From Bombyx mori (Eukaryota > Arthropoda > Insecta > Lepidoptera > Bombycidae), in assembly GCF_030269925.1 (NCBI RefSeq), contig NC_085121.1:3179501-3243500 (forward strand): DNA of 64,000 bases, in the 5' to 3' direction. A program made the translations under genes and the position numbers. How positions within the stretch are numbered: position 1 is the stretch's first letter; each line of letters begins with the position of its first letter. The notes below the pieces were generated by a model. That model saw only the letters and a program-made list of their open reading frames with translations. It was not told the origin of the DNA and did no database searches. Below are positions 10,517 through 22,900 of this stretch, piece after piece.

Positions 10517-10672
10517 ACTTTTTTTTTCCTACCTCTAAGCTGAGAGCCTTGAGAGGCTATATCAGTAGGTGAGCTCATGGGGCTCAAACCTGATGACGTT
10601 GCTAACACGAAGTCCAAGGGCGACGGTAACCACCCACCATCAGGTGGGCCGTATGCTCGTCTGCCTAAAAAA
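10517..10672. repeat. Two fused LINE tails in opposite directions
   Basis: A minus-strand family 2 tail (10517-10611) joins directly to a plus-strand family 1 tail (10612-10672, CGACGGTAACCACCCACCAT to CTGCCTAAAAAAAAA) with no spacer. Confidence 0.65.
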
Positions 10673-10764
10673 AAATTATCTAAGCGTCCTCTAGTAAGCG
10701 CACGGTCAAAATGGAAAAGGTAAAAATATAACCGATTCAGTTGCTGTGGCCACGCCCAAAACAC

Positions 10765-11190
10765 GTCATTACGGATCCTCCTGATCCATTAACGCTGCTT
10801 TTAGGTACCTCAAGCACCGGTCACCGTCGTCGAACCCGTCGCTTGCGACGCAGGGCTCGACGAGCGAATTAACCCACAGATACAGCCCAATGAATTTCTT
10901 CCGGATCTTCTCAGTGGGTCGCGTTTCCGATCCGGTGGTAGATTCTGCTAACCACGGCTCTTGCTAGGGCCAGTTTTTTTTTTTTTTTTATTGGCCCTTG
11001 AAGGCAGACGAGCATACGGCCCACCTGATGGTGAGTGGTTACCGTTGCCCATGGACTTCAGCAATGCCAGGGGCAGAGCCAAGCCGCTGCCTATTAGCGA
11101 CACTCCGGTTTGAGCCCCGTGAGCTCACCTACAAACGTTAGGGTGAAGCTGAAATAGCCTCTCAAGGCTACCAGCATAGGGAAAAAAAAA
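10765..11190 (+). repeat. Family 2 LINE 3' end split by a family 1 tail
   Basis: A family 2 LINE end (10765-10970 and 11097-11190, + strand) is interrupted by a minus-strand family 1 tail (10971-11096, starting with a 17-base T run). The flanking parts rejoin as GCTAGGGCCAG then GCGACACTCCGG, as in uninterrupted copies. Confidence 0.75.
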
Positions 11191-11500
11191 GCTATGGCCA
11201 CAGTCCTACGACACCGCTGCGCCCACAAACTGTACCACAGCTTCTGTGTACTCGTGTCTGTTTGAACAATAGTTATTTTGTGCCGGGCTCAATGTTGATT
11301 TTAGACAATTGGGGATGTACATATTTCAAACTAAGTTTTTGTAGTTTTATTAGTTTGGATTTTTAGCAGACAAAATAAAATTCAATAAAACATGGAATAG
11401 TTTATATTGTTTTCAACAAAATAACAAAAAAATATATTGCAGATTATCACAACATCCTTATAAAAATATACATTTTTTTTTTAAATGTAAATGCAGCGTC

Positions 11501-11506
11501 TTTATT
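11501..11506 (-). terminator. Kyat: Aminotransferase poly(A) signal overlapping the stop codon
   Basis: On the minus strand the stop and signal overlap as TAATAAA (TAA at 11507-11505, AATAAA at 11506-11501), implying a very short 3' UTR. Another AATAAA on the same strand near 11345-11350 is an alternative. Confidence 0.55.
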
Positions 11507-11567
11507 ACTTTTTCTTAGAATTCCATTCCTTTAGCAGATTCTCGGTTAGTTCTAGATTTTCGTCTTT
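11505..11567 (-). CDS. Kyat: KAT exon 8 (last)
   Basis: The acceptor is TTTCGTTACAG on the minus strand. It encodes [20 protein letters not shown] and a stop, matching the usual KDE-L---A--L--W end of the family. It is too short to show as an ORF and was placed by phase and sequence. Confidence 0.85.
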   Translation of the reverse strand, partial: KDENLELTENLLKEWNSKKK

Positions 11568-14500
11568 CTGTAACGAAACCCAATAAATAAACAATTTTAG
11601 TTAATACACTTTTATTTTATCGTATTTTCTTTTATTAAAAGTAGACGTCAAATGGATACAGTCGCCCGAGGACATCAGCAACGCCACGGCCAGTTTGCTT
11701 GTTTAGTTTCCCATAAATCTCGGCTGCAGGGGCACACGTCAACTATGTTGGTCTATTCTAAGTAACTATAAATAACGTAACTATACAATTTTTATTTATT
11801 ATCTATTACCGATTAGTGTCATCAATAGAGACTTTATTTAAAGGTTGGGGTACCTTTACAAGAAAAAACGCCATTGACACCACACAAATTATCGTAATAA
11901 TATAACAAAAATATTTTTTTATAATCGATACGATAATATTTTTCTTTTTTAAATGCCTTTCATACGCAGGCTAATTCCCATAATAGATCTATATTTTTGT
12001 CTCTTTTTTAATGTCGCCTTCTTTGTTTCATCTAGCTTCAAATCTCAATGTTGCTATGGTAATTTTCATTTTAACATTGTATTTTATTTATTTATGCTTC
12101 AGACATCCTCCAGCGATCCCTCCTGGGTTTTGTGGGGAGTACCATATATTTGTACCATATCTTAATCGGGGATTTGCACTCAGTGCTTTTAGTCTCCTCC
12201 AATCACCAGTCACTGGTTGTTTTTTTTTTATTGCTTATATATGGATGGACGAGCTCACAGCCCACCTGGTGTTAAGTGGTTACTGGAGCCCATAGACATC
12301 TACAACGTAAATGCGCCACCCACCTCGAGATATAAGTTCTAAGGTCTTAGTATAGTTACAACGGCTACCCCACCCTTCGAACCGAAACGCATTACTGCTT
12401 CACGGCGGAAATAGGCGGGGTGGTGGTACCTACCCGTGCGGACTCACAAGAGGTCCTACCACCAGTGATTACGCAAATTACAATTTTGCGGGTTTGGTTT
12501 TTATTACACGATGTTATTCCTTCACCGTGGAAGTCAATCGTGAACATTTGTTGAGTACGTATTTCATTAGAAAAATTGGTACCCGCCTGCGGGATTCGAA
12601 CACCGGTGCATTGCTACACACGAATGCACTGGACGTCTTATCCTTAAGGCCACGACGACTTAAGGGTGTTAAGTGGTTACCGGAGCCCATAGACATCTAC
12701 AACGTAAATGCGCCACCCACCTTGAGATATAAGTTCTAAGGTCTCAGAATATATAGAATACGAAGAGTTCGACCCATAGACAGAGACCACTGAGTTTCTC
12801 GCCGGATCTTCTCAGTGGGTCGTTTCCGATCCGGTGGTAGATTCTGCAACTGCTCTTGCTAGGAGCATTCTCTGAGCTCACCCACCAGTCGACTGATCGG
12901 TATCTATAATTAGATCAGGATATAAATGTTACCTTTATAAAGCAGAATCTCGCGAACGTCTCCCCCAGGTGTTTGTGTGCTTCAGAGTAGAAGGCGCTCG
13001 GCGGTATGGCGAGTACGCCCGCCTCTTTAGCGAATTTCTTTGTGAACTTGTAATCTTTGTATTTGTCCAGTTCGCTCGATAAGTCGATCTTCTTTTCTGT
13101 AATAAATACAGACGTTAATTAAAACAGTATTCAGATTTCGAGTAGCACGTTTAATCTATATATCCCCCGTCCCCCGTCGCCTCGGATTCCTTTTGTTTTT
13201 TTTAAGTTTATTTTATTATACAAAAGGTTAGGTATTTTATTTATCGATTGAGGCACTGCGAAGTCTGCCGGGTCAGCTAGTAAATATTAAAAAAGAAACA
13301 TGTGTGCAATTCACACGTGTTAGAAGTAAAACTTTCAAAAAATTAAATACAATTATCCTAAATTTGTAAGAATATGTAAAATTTTGTCATTGGTCAATAA
13401 TTGTAAATCATCTTTTATAGTATGAGGTAGCGTCTTCTGTGAATCGATATTTTAACGTCACGTATAGTCCTAAATTGAAATTCACTACAAGAGGTTTCAT
13501 ACGCACGTTAGTATTAAAAAATCTCATAGATGGCGCTGTATTAAAATTTTTCGACACTTCCGTTGCATACCTGCGTGACGTAACATCTGTATAAATTTTA
13601 CCCTCATGCGCCTAAACAAGTTTCACTTCAAAAGAATTAGCTACCCAAGTCAGTCCAATCGGCCACGACAAAGTACCCGGCCTCGGGTAGGGTCGGTTTG
13701 AAGCCGTTCTCCTTCAAGATCTTCATGAGGTAGTCTCGCTTCGGGCGCAGCTCTCGAGCCAGAGAATAGAAGTAGCAGTCCGGCGAGTCGCGCCTGGCCA
13801 GCTCGTACTCGAACGAGCGGGCCACGGCTTCCTGGGGACAGTTCATCGAAACTATTATACAGTATAAGAAGTCGTCGTGGCCTAACGGATAAGACGTCCG
13901 GTGCATTCGTGTTGAGCGATGCACCGGTGTTCGAATCTCAGGCGGGTACCAATTTTTCTAATGAAATACGTACTCAACAAATGTTCACGATTGACTTTCA
14001 CGGTGTAGGTATAACATCGTGTAATAAAAATCAAACCAACAAAATTGTAATTTTCGTAATTACAATGGTAGGACCTCTTGTGAAACCGCGCGGGTAGGTA
14101 CAACCACCCTGCCTATTTCTGCCGTGAAGTAATAATGCGTTTCGGTTTGAAGGGCGGGGCAGCCGTTATGACTATACTGAGACCGTAGAACTGATATCTC
14201 AAGGTGGGTGCCGCATTTTCATCGTAGATGTCTATGGGCTCCAGTAACCACTTAACACCAGGTGGGATGTGAGCTCGTCCACCCAACTAAGCAATAAACA
14301 AAATTGTACAGTTATATTATTATATATTAAATAATCTGTACCATATGTCATACAGGTTCAATTCAGGTCACTAAATAAATAAAAAAGTAAATACATATTT
14401 TTTTGTTTAATTTAAATATAAATAGATCGGGACTCCCTGACATAAAAAAATAAAATTAAGTTATCGTATTTTACAATGTCTATGCACAAGCAATAGTATA

Positions 14501-17500
14501 GTAACCGGCAAACATCGTGAGCAAATGACCTTGACTGCGCAGAACCGAATTTTAGATCACTTTGGTGGTGAGGGTGAGGCGCGACGGCAGGGGAAATCGT
14601 ATCGAGCGCGTTATTGGTAGATCAGTCGAACCTTGCGTCCCGCACCGCGCCTTCGTTCCGCTTGCTCCCAAAAGTACGCTTGCGTACAGTGAAAAGTCTA
14701 TCGTTATTAATCGTTAAGTTATATTTTGTTATAATTGCTTGTTGACTTTGTTGCCATTGCTATTTGTTGAGTGTTTGTTGATTTTTTATAAAAAAATACA
14801 CTATGCCGCGACAAACTGGTGTAGTATTCAAAAGAAAGGGTAGAAAAATTGTGTACGACGTATATTGCTTCATTATAAAACAGGGGAAGAATGATATTAT
14901 GGAAAAAGTAAAACAGACTTCGGAAGCAACAAAAACATCAGTGAGTACTGTTAGGTGCATTATTAACGAAGCTAAAGGCTCTGGCTTGCTCATCGTGCTT
15001 GGGACTCCGGGTAAGAAAAGATCAGGGAAGAAGAAAGTTACCGGAATGGATAGTTTCGTTCAATCTGTAATAAAAAGATGTAATCATAATAACTACATAA
15101 CAAGCAGCGAAACTCCGTACCGTAGAAAGGCTTCGAAAATTTTAAAGAAGATATACATTTTAATGGCTCGGTATGAAGTTTACGACGAATTATGAAAGAG
15201 CTAGGCTTCAGATGGAAAAAAAAAACAGAAAATAATCGGAAGCTGGTAATTGAAAAAAGTAACATTCGATTACTACGAATCGAATATCTTCAAAAAATAA
15301 TTAATTATAGACAAAAAAGAAGATCGAACCGACCGAGTCGTAAACTACACCGATGAGCCCTATGTCGACTTATCACGATGATGGCGACTCGGGTGATGAA
15401 AACAGTGATGATGATAATGGTCAAGATTATGATAACGAAAAAAAAATTACAAATACCAGCTTCGCTTCAACTGAACGAAGACCTGGCAACAGCTCTAGTT
15501 TTGACTTAATAGAAGGAATATCTATTTTACCCCAAGATTAAATTATTACAATTATTAACCTATATTTTTTGTTGATGTTCTAATAAATATATAAATAAAT
15601 ACATATGTTGATTTTAATAATTTAATTGCATTATGACGCAGAGTAAATAATGTTTTTGCACGTGAGTGTACCATGCGCAAACTTACCCCCACTACGTCAA
15701 CAAATGCTCAAGAAGTTTGCCGGCTATTATACAGCGTGTTTAGGGCGAGTTTTTTAACGTTCTCGATAGCGTAAAAGTTAACTCACATTTGTGTGGAGTT
15801 AGAACAGGGCCCCTAGCAGCAAACGTGGGTAAACATTCCAACTCCATACATATTTGAGTTAACTTTTACGCTATCGAAAACGTTAAAAAATTCGCACTAA
15901 GCACACCGGTGAATTAGAACGAGACGTACCTCGACCGGCGTGCAGCACGTGTACACACAGTTCTGGTGTACCACTTGCAGATTCCTCATCAGGTCGGCTG
16001 GTCCGTACGCCCACCCGATCTTCCACCCGGTGACGGAGAACGTCTTCCCCGCGGACCCGACGGTGATGGTCCTCTCCCACATGCCCGGGAATGACGCTAT
16101 CCGGATATGCTGTTTGGGCTCGTACACCATCCACTCGTAGACTTCGTCGGAGAGACAAAGCACATTGTGCTTCTTGCACAGATCGGCAATGAGTTCCAGC
16201 TCGCGTTGGGTGAACACCTTGCCCAGCGGATTGTGGGGCGTGTTCACGATGATCATTTTAGTTCGGTTGTTGAAGAGCGAAGCTAGCTCCGCCTCGTCTA
16301 AAACCCAATCCGCTGATGATATATCGTCGCCTTGAGGTTTCTGCGTACAATTTGTTCAAGCTTCACATATAGGACCGAATGAAATTGCGCTATGAACTGT
16401 CAATTTAGCTTTAAAAATTGATAGTTCATAGTGAGACAGATTTATGTGGCACCTGAGAGAAGTTGAGAAGTGCGCGTTTGGGATGGTATGGACATATTGT
16501 GATGAGACCAGAGGCGGATTATGCGTAAGGCAAACTAGGCACGTGCCTAGGGACGTATACTTAGAAGGAGCGCGCGAGCTCAGAATTTTTGAATAGATAA
16601 AGAAAATAACATATCGACGATTAAGAATTAAATGCCTGAATTAAAGTCTAGGGTTTGATGATACAACGTCATCGTAATTGCAAAAACAACTCGTTAAAAT
16701 TTATAGTATTATGATGGCCATTTATGGCCGGTACAGGGGCGCCGATAAAGTGATTGCCTAAGGTGCTCTGGACCTTTAATCCGCCACTGGATGAGACTAA
16801 ATGAAAATGAGGTTGGTAAGAGAGTGTTAACTATGAATGTGGAAGGATATAGAGGAAGACCTAAAAAAAATCTGTCGGCGATGCCCCATTCCACATTTAA
16901 TGTGGATTTCAGCAATGTAAGGGGCCTACATAGTAACCTCGACGCCGTACACCACCATCTTGAGACGGCGCAGCCTGCCCTCCTTTTTCTGACGGAGACA
17001 CAGATATCTGCTCCGGATGACACTTCGTACCTTGAATACCCCGGCTACGTATTGGAGCACAACTTCCTGCGTAAAGCCGGGGTGTGTGTATTCGTCCGGG
17101 CTGATGTCTGTTGTCGCCGTCTACGAGGCCTCGAACAACGGGACCTGTCCATCTTGTGGCTGCGCGTAGATGACGGGGGTTGTACCCGAGTCTACGCATG
17201 CCTGTACAGGTCCCACAGCAGTGATGCAGGTTCAGCTCTGATAGAGCATGTGCAAGAGGGGACTAACCGCGTGCTTGAGCAGTACCCATCTGCGGAGGTG
17301 GTGGTTCTTGGAGACTTTAACGCTCACCATCAAGAGTGGTTGGGATCCAGAACCACTGACCTCCCAGGTCGGGCTGCCTACGATTTCGCCCTGGCCTACG
17401 GCTTCTCCCAGCTGGTGACACAGCCCACCCGTGTCCCAGATATTGAGGGGCACGAGCCCTCTCTATTGGACCTTCTGCTGACCACCGATCCGGCCGGATA

Positions 17501-19824
17501 CAGTGTGGTGGTCGACGCTCCACTTGGATCGTCTGATCACTGCCTTATCCGTGCTGCGGTACCGATCTCTCGTCCTGGTCGTCGAATGACGACCGGGTAT
17601 CGAAGAGTTTGGCGGTATATGTCAGCAGATTGGGATGGGTTGCGTGAATTTTACGCATCCTACCCATGGGGGCGGCTCTGCTTTTCCTCTGGTGATCCTG
17701 ACGTCTGTGCGGACCGACTTAAAAACGTGGTGCTTCGGGGGATGGAACTGTTCATTCCTTCTTCCAAGGTGCCCGTCGGGGGTCGCAGTGGACCCTGGTA
17801 TAACAATGCCAGTCGGGACGCTGCACGCCTCAAGCAGTCCGCATACGCGGCATGGAATGATGCCAGGAGACGCCAGGATCCTAATACCTCTGAGGAAAGG
17901 CGGAAATTTAACGCCGCTTCTAGGTCCTATAAGAGGGCTATTGCCAGGGCGAAGTCGGAGCACGTTGCCAGAATTGGCGAGCGACTGAAGAGCTATCCCG
18001 CCGGGAGCCGTGCTTTCTGGTCGCTCGCTAAGGCTGCAGAAGGTAACTTCTGCAGGTCTAGTCTCCCACCACTACGCAAGTCCGATGACAGTCTGGCCCA
18101 TAGTGCGAAAGAGAAGGCTGACCTTCTGGTCAAACTCTTCGCCTCGAACTCGACTGTGGACGACGGGGGTGCCACACCTCCGAACATCCCTCGGTGTGAT
18201 AGTTCCCTGCCGGAGATCTGCTTTACACAGTGTGCAGTCAGGCGAGAACTCCGACTCCTGGACGTCCATAAGTCGAGTGGGCCGGACGGCATTCCTGCTG
18301 TGGTTCTGAAAAGGTGCGCCCCTGAGCTGACGCCTGCGCTAACGCGTTTGTATCGCCTCTCTTATTGCACTAACAGGGTTCCGTCTTCATGGAAGAACGC
18401 CCACGTCCACCCTATTCCCAAGAAGGGTGACCGGTCGGACCCATCGAGCTATAGGCCTATCGCGATAACTTCCTTGCTTTCCAAGGTGATGGAGCGAATT
18501 ATAAATATACAACTCCTGAAGTATCTTGAAGATCGCCAGCTGATCAGTGACCGACAGTACGGTTTCCGTCACGGTCGCTCAGCTGGCGATCTTCTTGTAT
18601 ACCTTACTCACAGGTGGGCTGAAGCCTTGGAGAGCAAGGGCGAGGCTCTTGCTGTGAGCCTTGATATCGCGAAGGCCTTCGACAGGGTCTGGCATAGGGC
18701 ACTTTTGTCGAAGCTACCATCTTACGGAATCCCCGAGGGTCTCTGCAAGTGGATCGCTAGCTTTTTGGATGGGCGGAGCATCACGGTCGTTGTAGACGGT
18801 GACTGTTCTGATACCATGACCATTAACGCTGGCGTTCCACAAGGTTCGGTGCTCTCCCCCACGCTTTTCATCCTGTATATCAATGACATGCTGTCTATTG
18901 ATGGCATGCATTGCTATGCGGATGACAGCACGGGGGATGCGCGATATATCGGCCATCAGAGTCTCTCTCGAAGCGTGGTGCAAGAGAGACGATCAAAACT
19001 TGTGTCTGAAGTGGAGAACTCTCTGGGGCGAGTCTCCAAATGGGGTGAATTGAACTTGGTTCAATTCAACCCGTTAAAGACACAAGTTTGCGCGTTCACT
19101 GCGAAGAAGGACCCCTTTGTCATGGCGCCGCAATTCCAAGGAGTATCCCTGCAACCTTCCGAGAGTATTGGGATACTTGGGGTCGACATTTCGAGCGATG
19201 TCCAGTTTCGGAGTCATTTGGAAGGCAAAGCCAAGTTGGCGTCCAAAATGCTGGGAGTCCTCAACAGAGCGAAGCGGTACTTCACGCCTGGACAAAGGCT
19301 TCTGCTTTATAAAGCACAAGTCCGGCCTCGCGTGGAGTACTGCTCCCATCTCTGGGCCGGGGCTCCCAAATACCAGCTTCTTCCATTTGACTCCATACAG
19401 AGGAGGGCCGTTCGGATTGTCGATAATCCCAATGTCACGGATCGTTTGGAACCTCTGGGTCTGCGGAGGGACTTCGGTTCTCTCTGTATTTTGTACCGTA
19501 TGTTCCATGGGGAGTGCTCTGAGGAATTGTTCGAGATGATACCGGCATCTCGTTTTTACCATCGCACCGCCCGCCACCGGAGTAGAGTTCATCCGTACTA
19601 CCTGGAGCCACTGCGGTCATCCACAGTGCGTTTCCAGAGATCTTTTTTGCCACGTACCATCCGGCTATGGATGCGCTATGACATGTCCTTCTTCAAACGA
19701 GGCTTGTGGAGAGTATTAAGCGGTAGGCAGCGGCTTGGCTCTGCCCCTGGCATTGCTGAAGTCCATGGGCAACGGTAACCACTCACCATCAGGTGGGCCG
19801 TATGCTCGTCTGCCTACAAGGGCA

Positions 19825-19909
<85 letters not shown>

Positions 19910-22900
19910 ATGGATTGCGAGAAAGACGATATGTGTAAGAGGGGAATGACCGAAGAAATGGTATATGATAGAGGAGTATGGAAGAAGAAAACATGTTGCG
20001 CCGACCCCGGGTGACTGGGAGAAGGGCAGGAGAATGATGAGTTCATAGTGAGAATTATAGAACCGATACTTAGATTGTACGTCTCAAGGTGAGTGGTATA
20101 TTATGTTGTTGATGTCTATGGACCTTACTGCACTAAGCGACTCCACCTTGCACTCTCTCACGCGACGTTCGCCCGGTCAGAACCCGGTCAGAGTATGAGG
20201 GTTCACGTGGTCAACACTACAACTCGTGGCGCCACCCCGTAGACGCCCGACAGACGAGCCGTCGCGGCCAGATGTCTATAGACACAGGTAATCACTTAAC
20301 ACCGGACTAAAAACTATTTAACCCGTTACAAAAAAAAACCCTTGAGTAACACACCCGGGGCCATGATCTTCTATTAGTGGCGATTGGAAATCTTGACGAG
20401 AAACCGAGGACAGTGCTTAGTGGCGTTGAATTATAGGGGCCAGTGTGCAGTAGTGGAATGCAATAAGCTGATGACGATGTAGATGAAGTTTGTAAGGTTT
20501 GTTGTAAAATAATTAAATTTGTCAATGTTAAGGCAATTTTCGGATTGCCAAATAGCAACACTGTTGGTGGGAGCAATTGCAGTAATGGGAAGTGACATAA
20601 TAAAAAAAGCGGTAGTCTGAAAAAACGAGACAGAAAGCAGGGCATTCAGTAGTGAGCAGATATCTAAAGATTGTACATGTGGAGTTATAAATAAAGCAAT
20701 ACAGAATTAAGTGAACTATTGTAATCTGTGTATTTATTTCCCGGCTTTGGAACCCGAGTCTTACACGTTTTTAAATGAACTGGCACAGGGCATATACTGA
20801 GTTCGCACAGATGGTGCCACAACCCTGCGTTTCTCTGCTGCGAAATTAATTCCCAACGGTATAAAGGGTAGCAGAATCTCTAATCCAATATAAATATTTA
20901 ATGTCTCAATGACGGCAACTACTTTGCTGATTCGATGTCATAGGATACTTACCGGTTTCAGAGCGATGAACCTAGGTACACCTCCGGCGCACTTCACCAT
21001 GAAGTCGTAGCAGTCGAAATATGGTTCTATAATGATCACCTCATCCCCGGTATCCACGTGACCTGTAAATAGTTGCAATGGTATCACTACATAGTATAAA
21101 ACAAAGTCGCTTTCTCTGTCCCTATATCCCTATGTATGCTTAAATCTATAAAACTACGCAACGGATTTTGATGCGGTTTTTTTAATAGATAGAGTGATTG
21201 AAGAGGAAGGTTTACATGTATAATAACATCCATTAAATAGTGGAGAAATCAATTATAAATTACAGTTTCCGAAGTGAAGCGAGGGCGGGTCGCTAGTTTG
21301 TTATAAACGATAAGACGTCCTGCGTACGGCAATGCCGCCGTTTATACCCCACAAACTAGTGTCTAATTAAAAAAAAAAAAACGTAACAAGCCCCTTTTCA
21401 CGAACGATTACCATCAATGTGAGATTTGAAGATTGACCTTCACCTATCAGCTATCTGGATGAAAATAATAAAATGAAAAAATATGTTTATGTTTAAAATT
21501 AATAAAAATATCTTATTATTTAAATTTCACTATACAATAAATATATAGATAGAAACAGGTTATTGAAGGAACTTTGAAAATTTTTTTTATTGCTTAGATG
21601 GGTGGACTATCTCACAGCCCACCTGGTTTTAAGTGGTTACTGGAGCCCATAGACATCTACGACGTAAATGCGCCACCCACCTTGAGATATCAGTTCTAAG
21701 GTCTCAGTATAGTTACAACGGCTGCCCTGCCCTTCAAACCGAAACGCATTACTGCTTCCCGGCAGAAGTAGACAGGGTGGTGGTACCTACCCGCGTGGAT
21801 TCACAAGAGGTCCTACCACCAGTAATAATAATATTTATAAGTAATATATATTATATATATATTATAATATATATTATCACCTAATCAGAATGGATGTAAG
21901 GCAGGGTCTCGAGGTACAAAAGATTTGCTACTCATTGACATGACCATTACTCAACAAGTTCGGCGGGGTAAGAGGAACGTTCATATGGCTTGGATTGATT
22001 ATAAGAAAGCGTATGACTCTGTGCCTCATACATGGCTAATGAGAGTTTTAGAGCTATATAAAATAAATCCCATACTATGCTCCTTTCTTAGCTCATGCAT
22101 GGGTCAATGGTCTACGTTTCTTAGTCAACCAGGTCAGATGACTTCTTCTGCTGCCCCGAATTTAATAAGGATTAAGCGGGGTATCTTTCAGTCTGAGTCC
22201 TTTGTGGTTTTGTTTGGCGCTTAATCCTTTAAGTACATTACTTAAAGATTCAACGCTAGGCTACCGACTTCGCAGAGGAGCTGAGGCTATATCACATCTC
22301 TTGTTCATGGATGATCTCAAATTATTTGCTTCCAAAAAACCAGACTTAATGAGTTTACTTAAAATAACCGACAGTTTTAGTAAAGCCATTGGGATGGAAT
22401 TTGGTGTTGATAAATGTGCGTTCATAGATGTACAGAGAGGTAAAGTTGTAAGCTCAGATTGCTTACTACTTAACCATAGTGTGGTCCTCAAGTCTCTTTG
22501 TGAATCGGAAACTTACAAGTACCTTGGTATGTTTGAAGTGCTGAATATTGTTGACGCAGATATGAAACAATCGTTTAGAGACCGGTTTTTTGGTCGTCTT
22601 ATAAAGGTCTTAAAAAGCCATTTATCAGGCGGAAACTAAATCCGAGCGTTTAATGGTTGGGTCATGCCTATGTTAACATATTCCTTTGGCATACTAAGGT
22701 GGACGCAATCAGAGCTGGACGTACTGGACAGAAAAGGCAGGCGATTGTTAACGGCATACAGAATGCATCATCCACGTTCGTCTGTAATGAGGTTGTATAT
22801 TCCTCAGAAATGTGGGGGTCGTGGTATTTTGAATGCCAAGGATCTACATAACCGAGAGATATACAACCTTAGGGAATATTTCCTTAAGATGAACGTGAAT

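Larger units (their letters stand above)
16440..20045 (+). repeat. Old RTE-like LINE fragment split by two insertions
   Basis: Three pieces (16440-16508, 16798-16868, 19907-20045) read as one C-terminal LINE tail: [10 protein letters not shown] | [20 protein letters not shown] | [20 protein letters not shown], ending CCADPG. A hAT-type MITE and a jockey LINE sit in the gaps. It lies in KAT intron 4. Confidence 0.75.

Noticed and set aside
13871..13950. tRNA gene
   Set aside because: The box pattern belongs to the tRNA-like head of Bm1, repeated across the window; no proper cloverleaf.
19735..19938. Lysine-rich open frame and its F-rich opposite strand
   Set aside because: They are read through the 80-A LINE tail.
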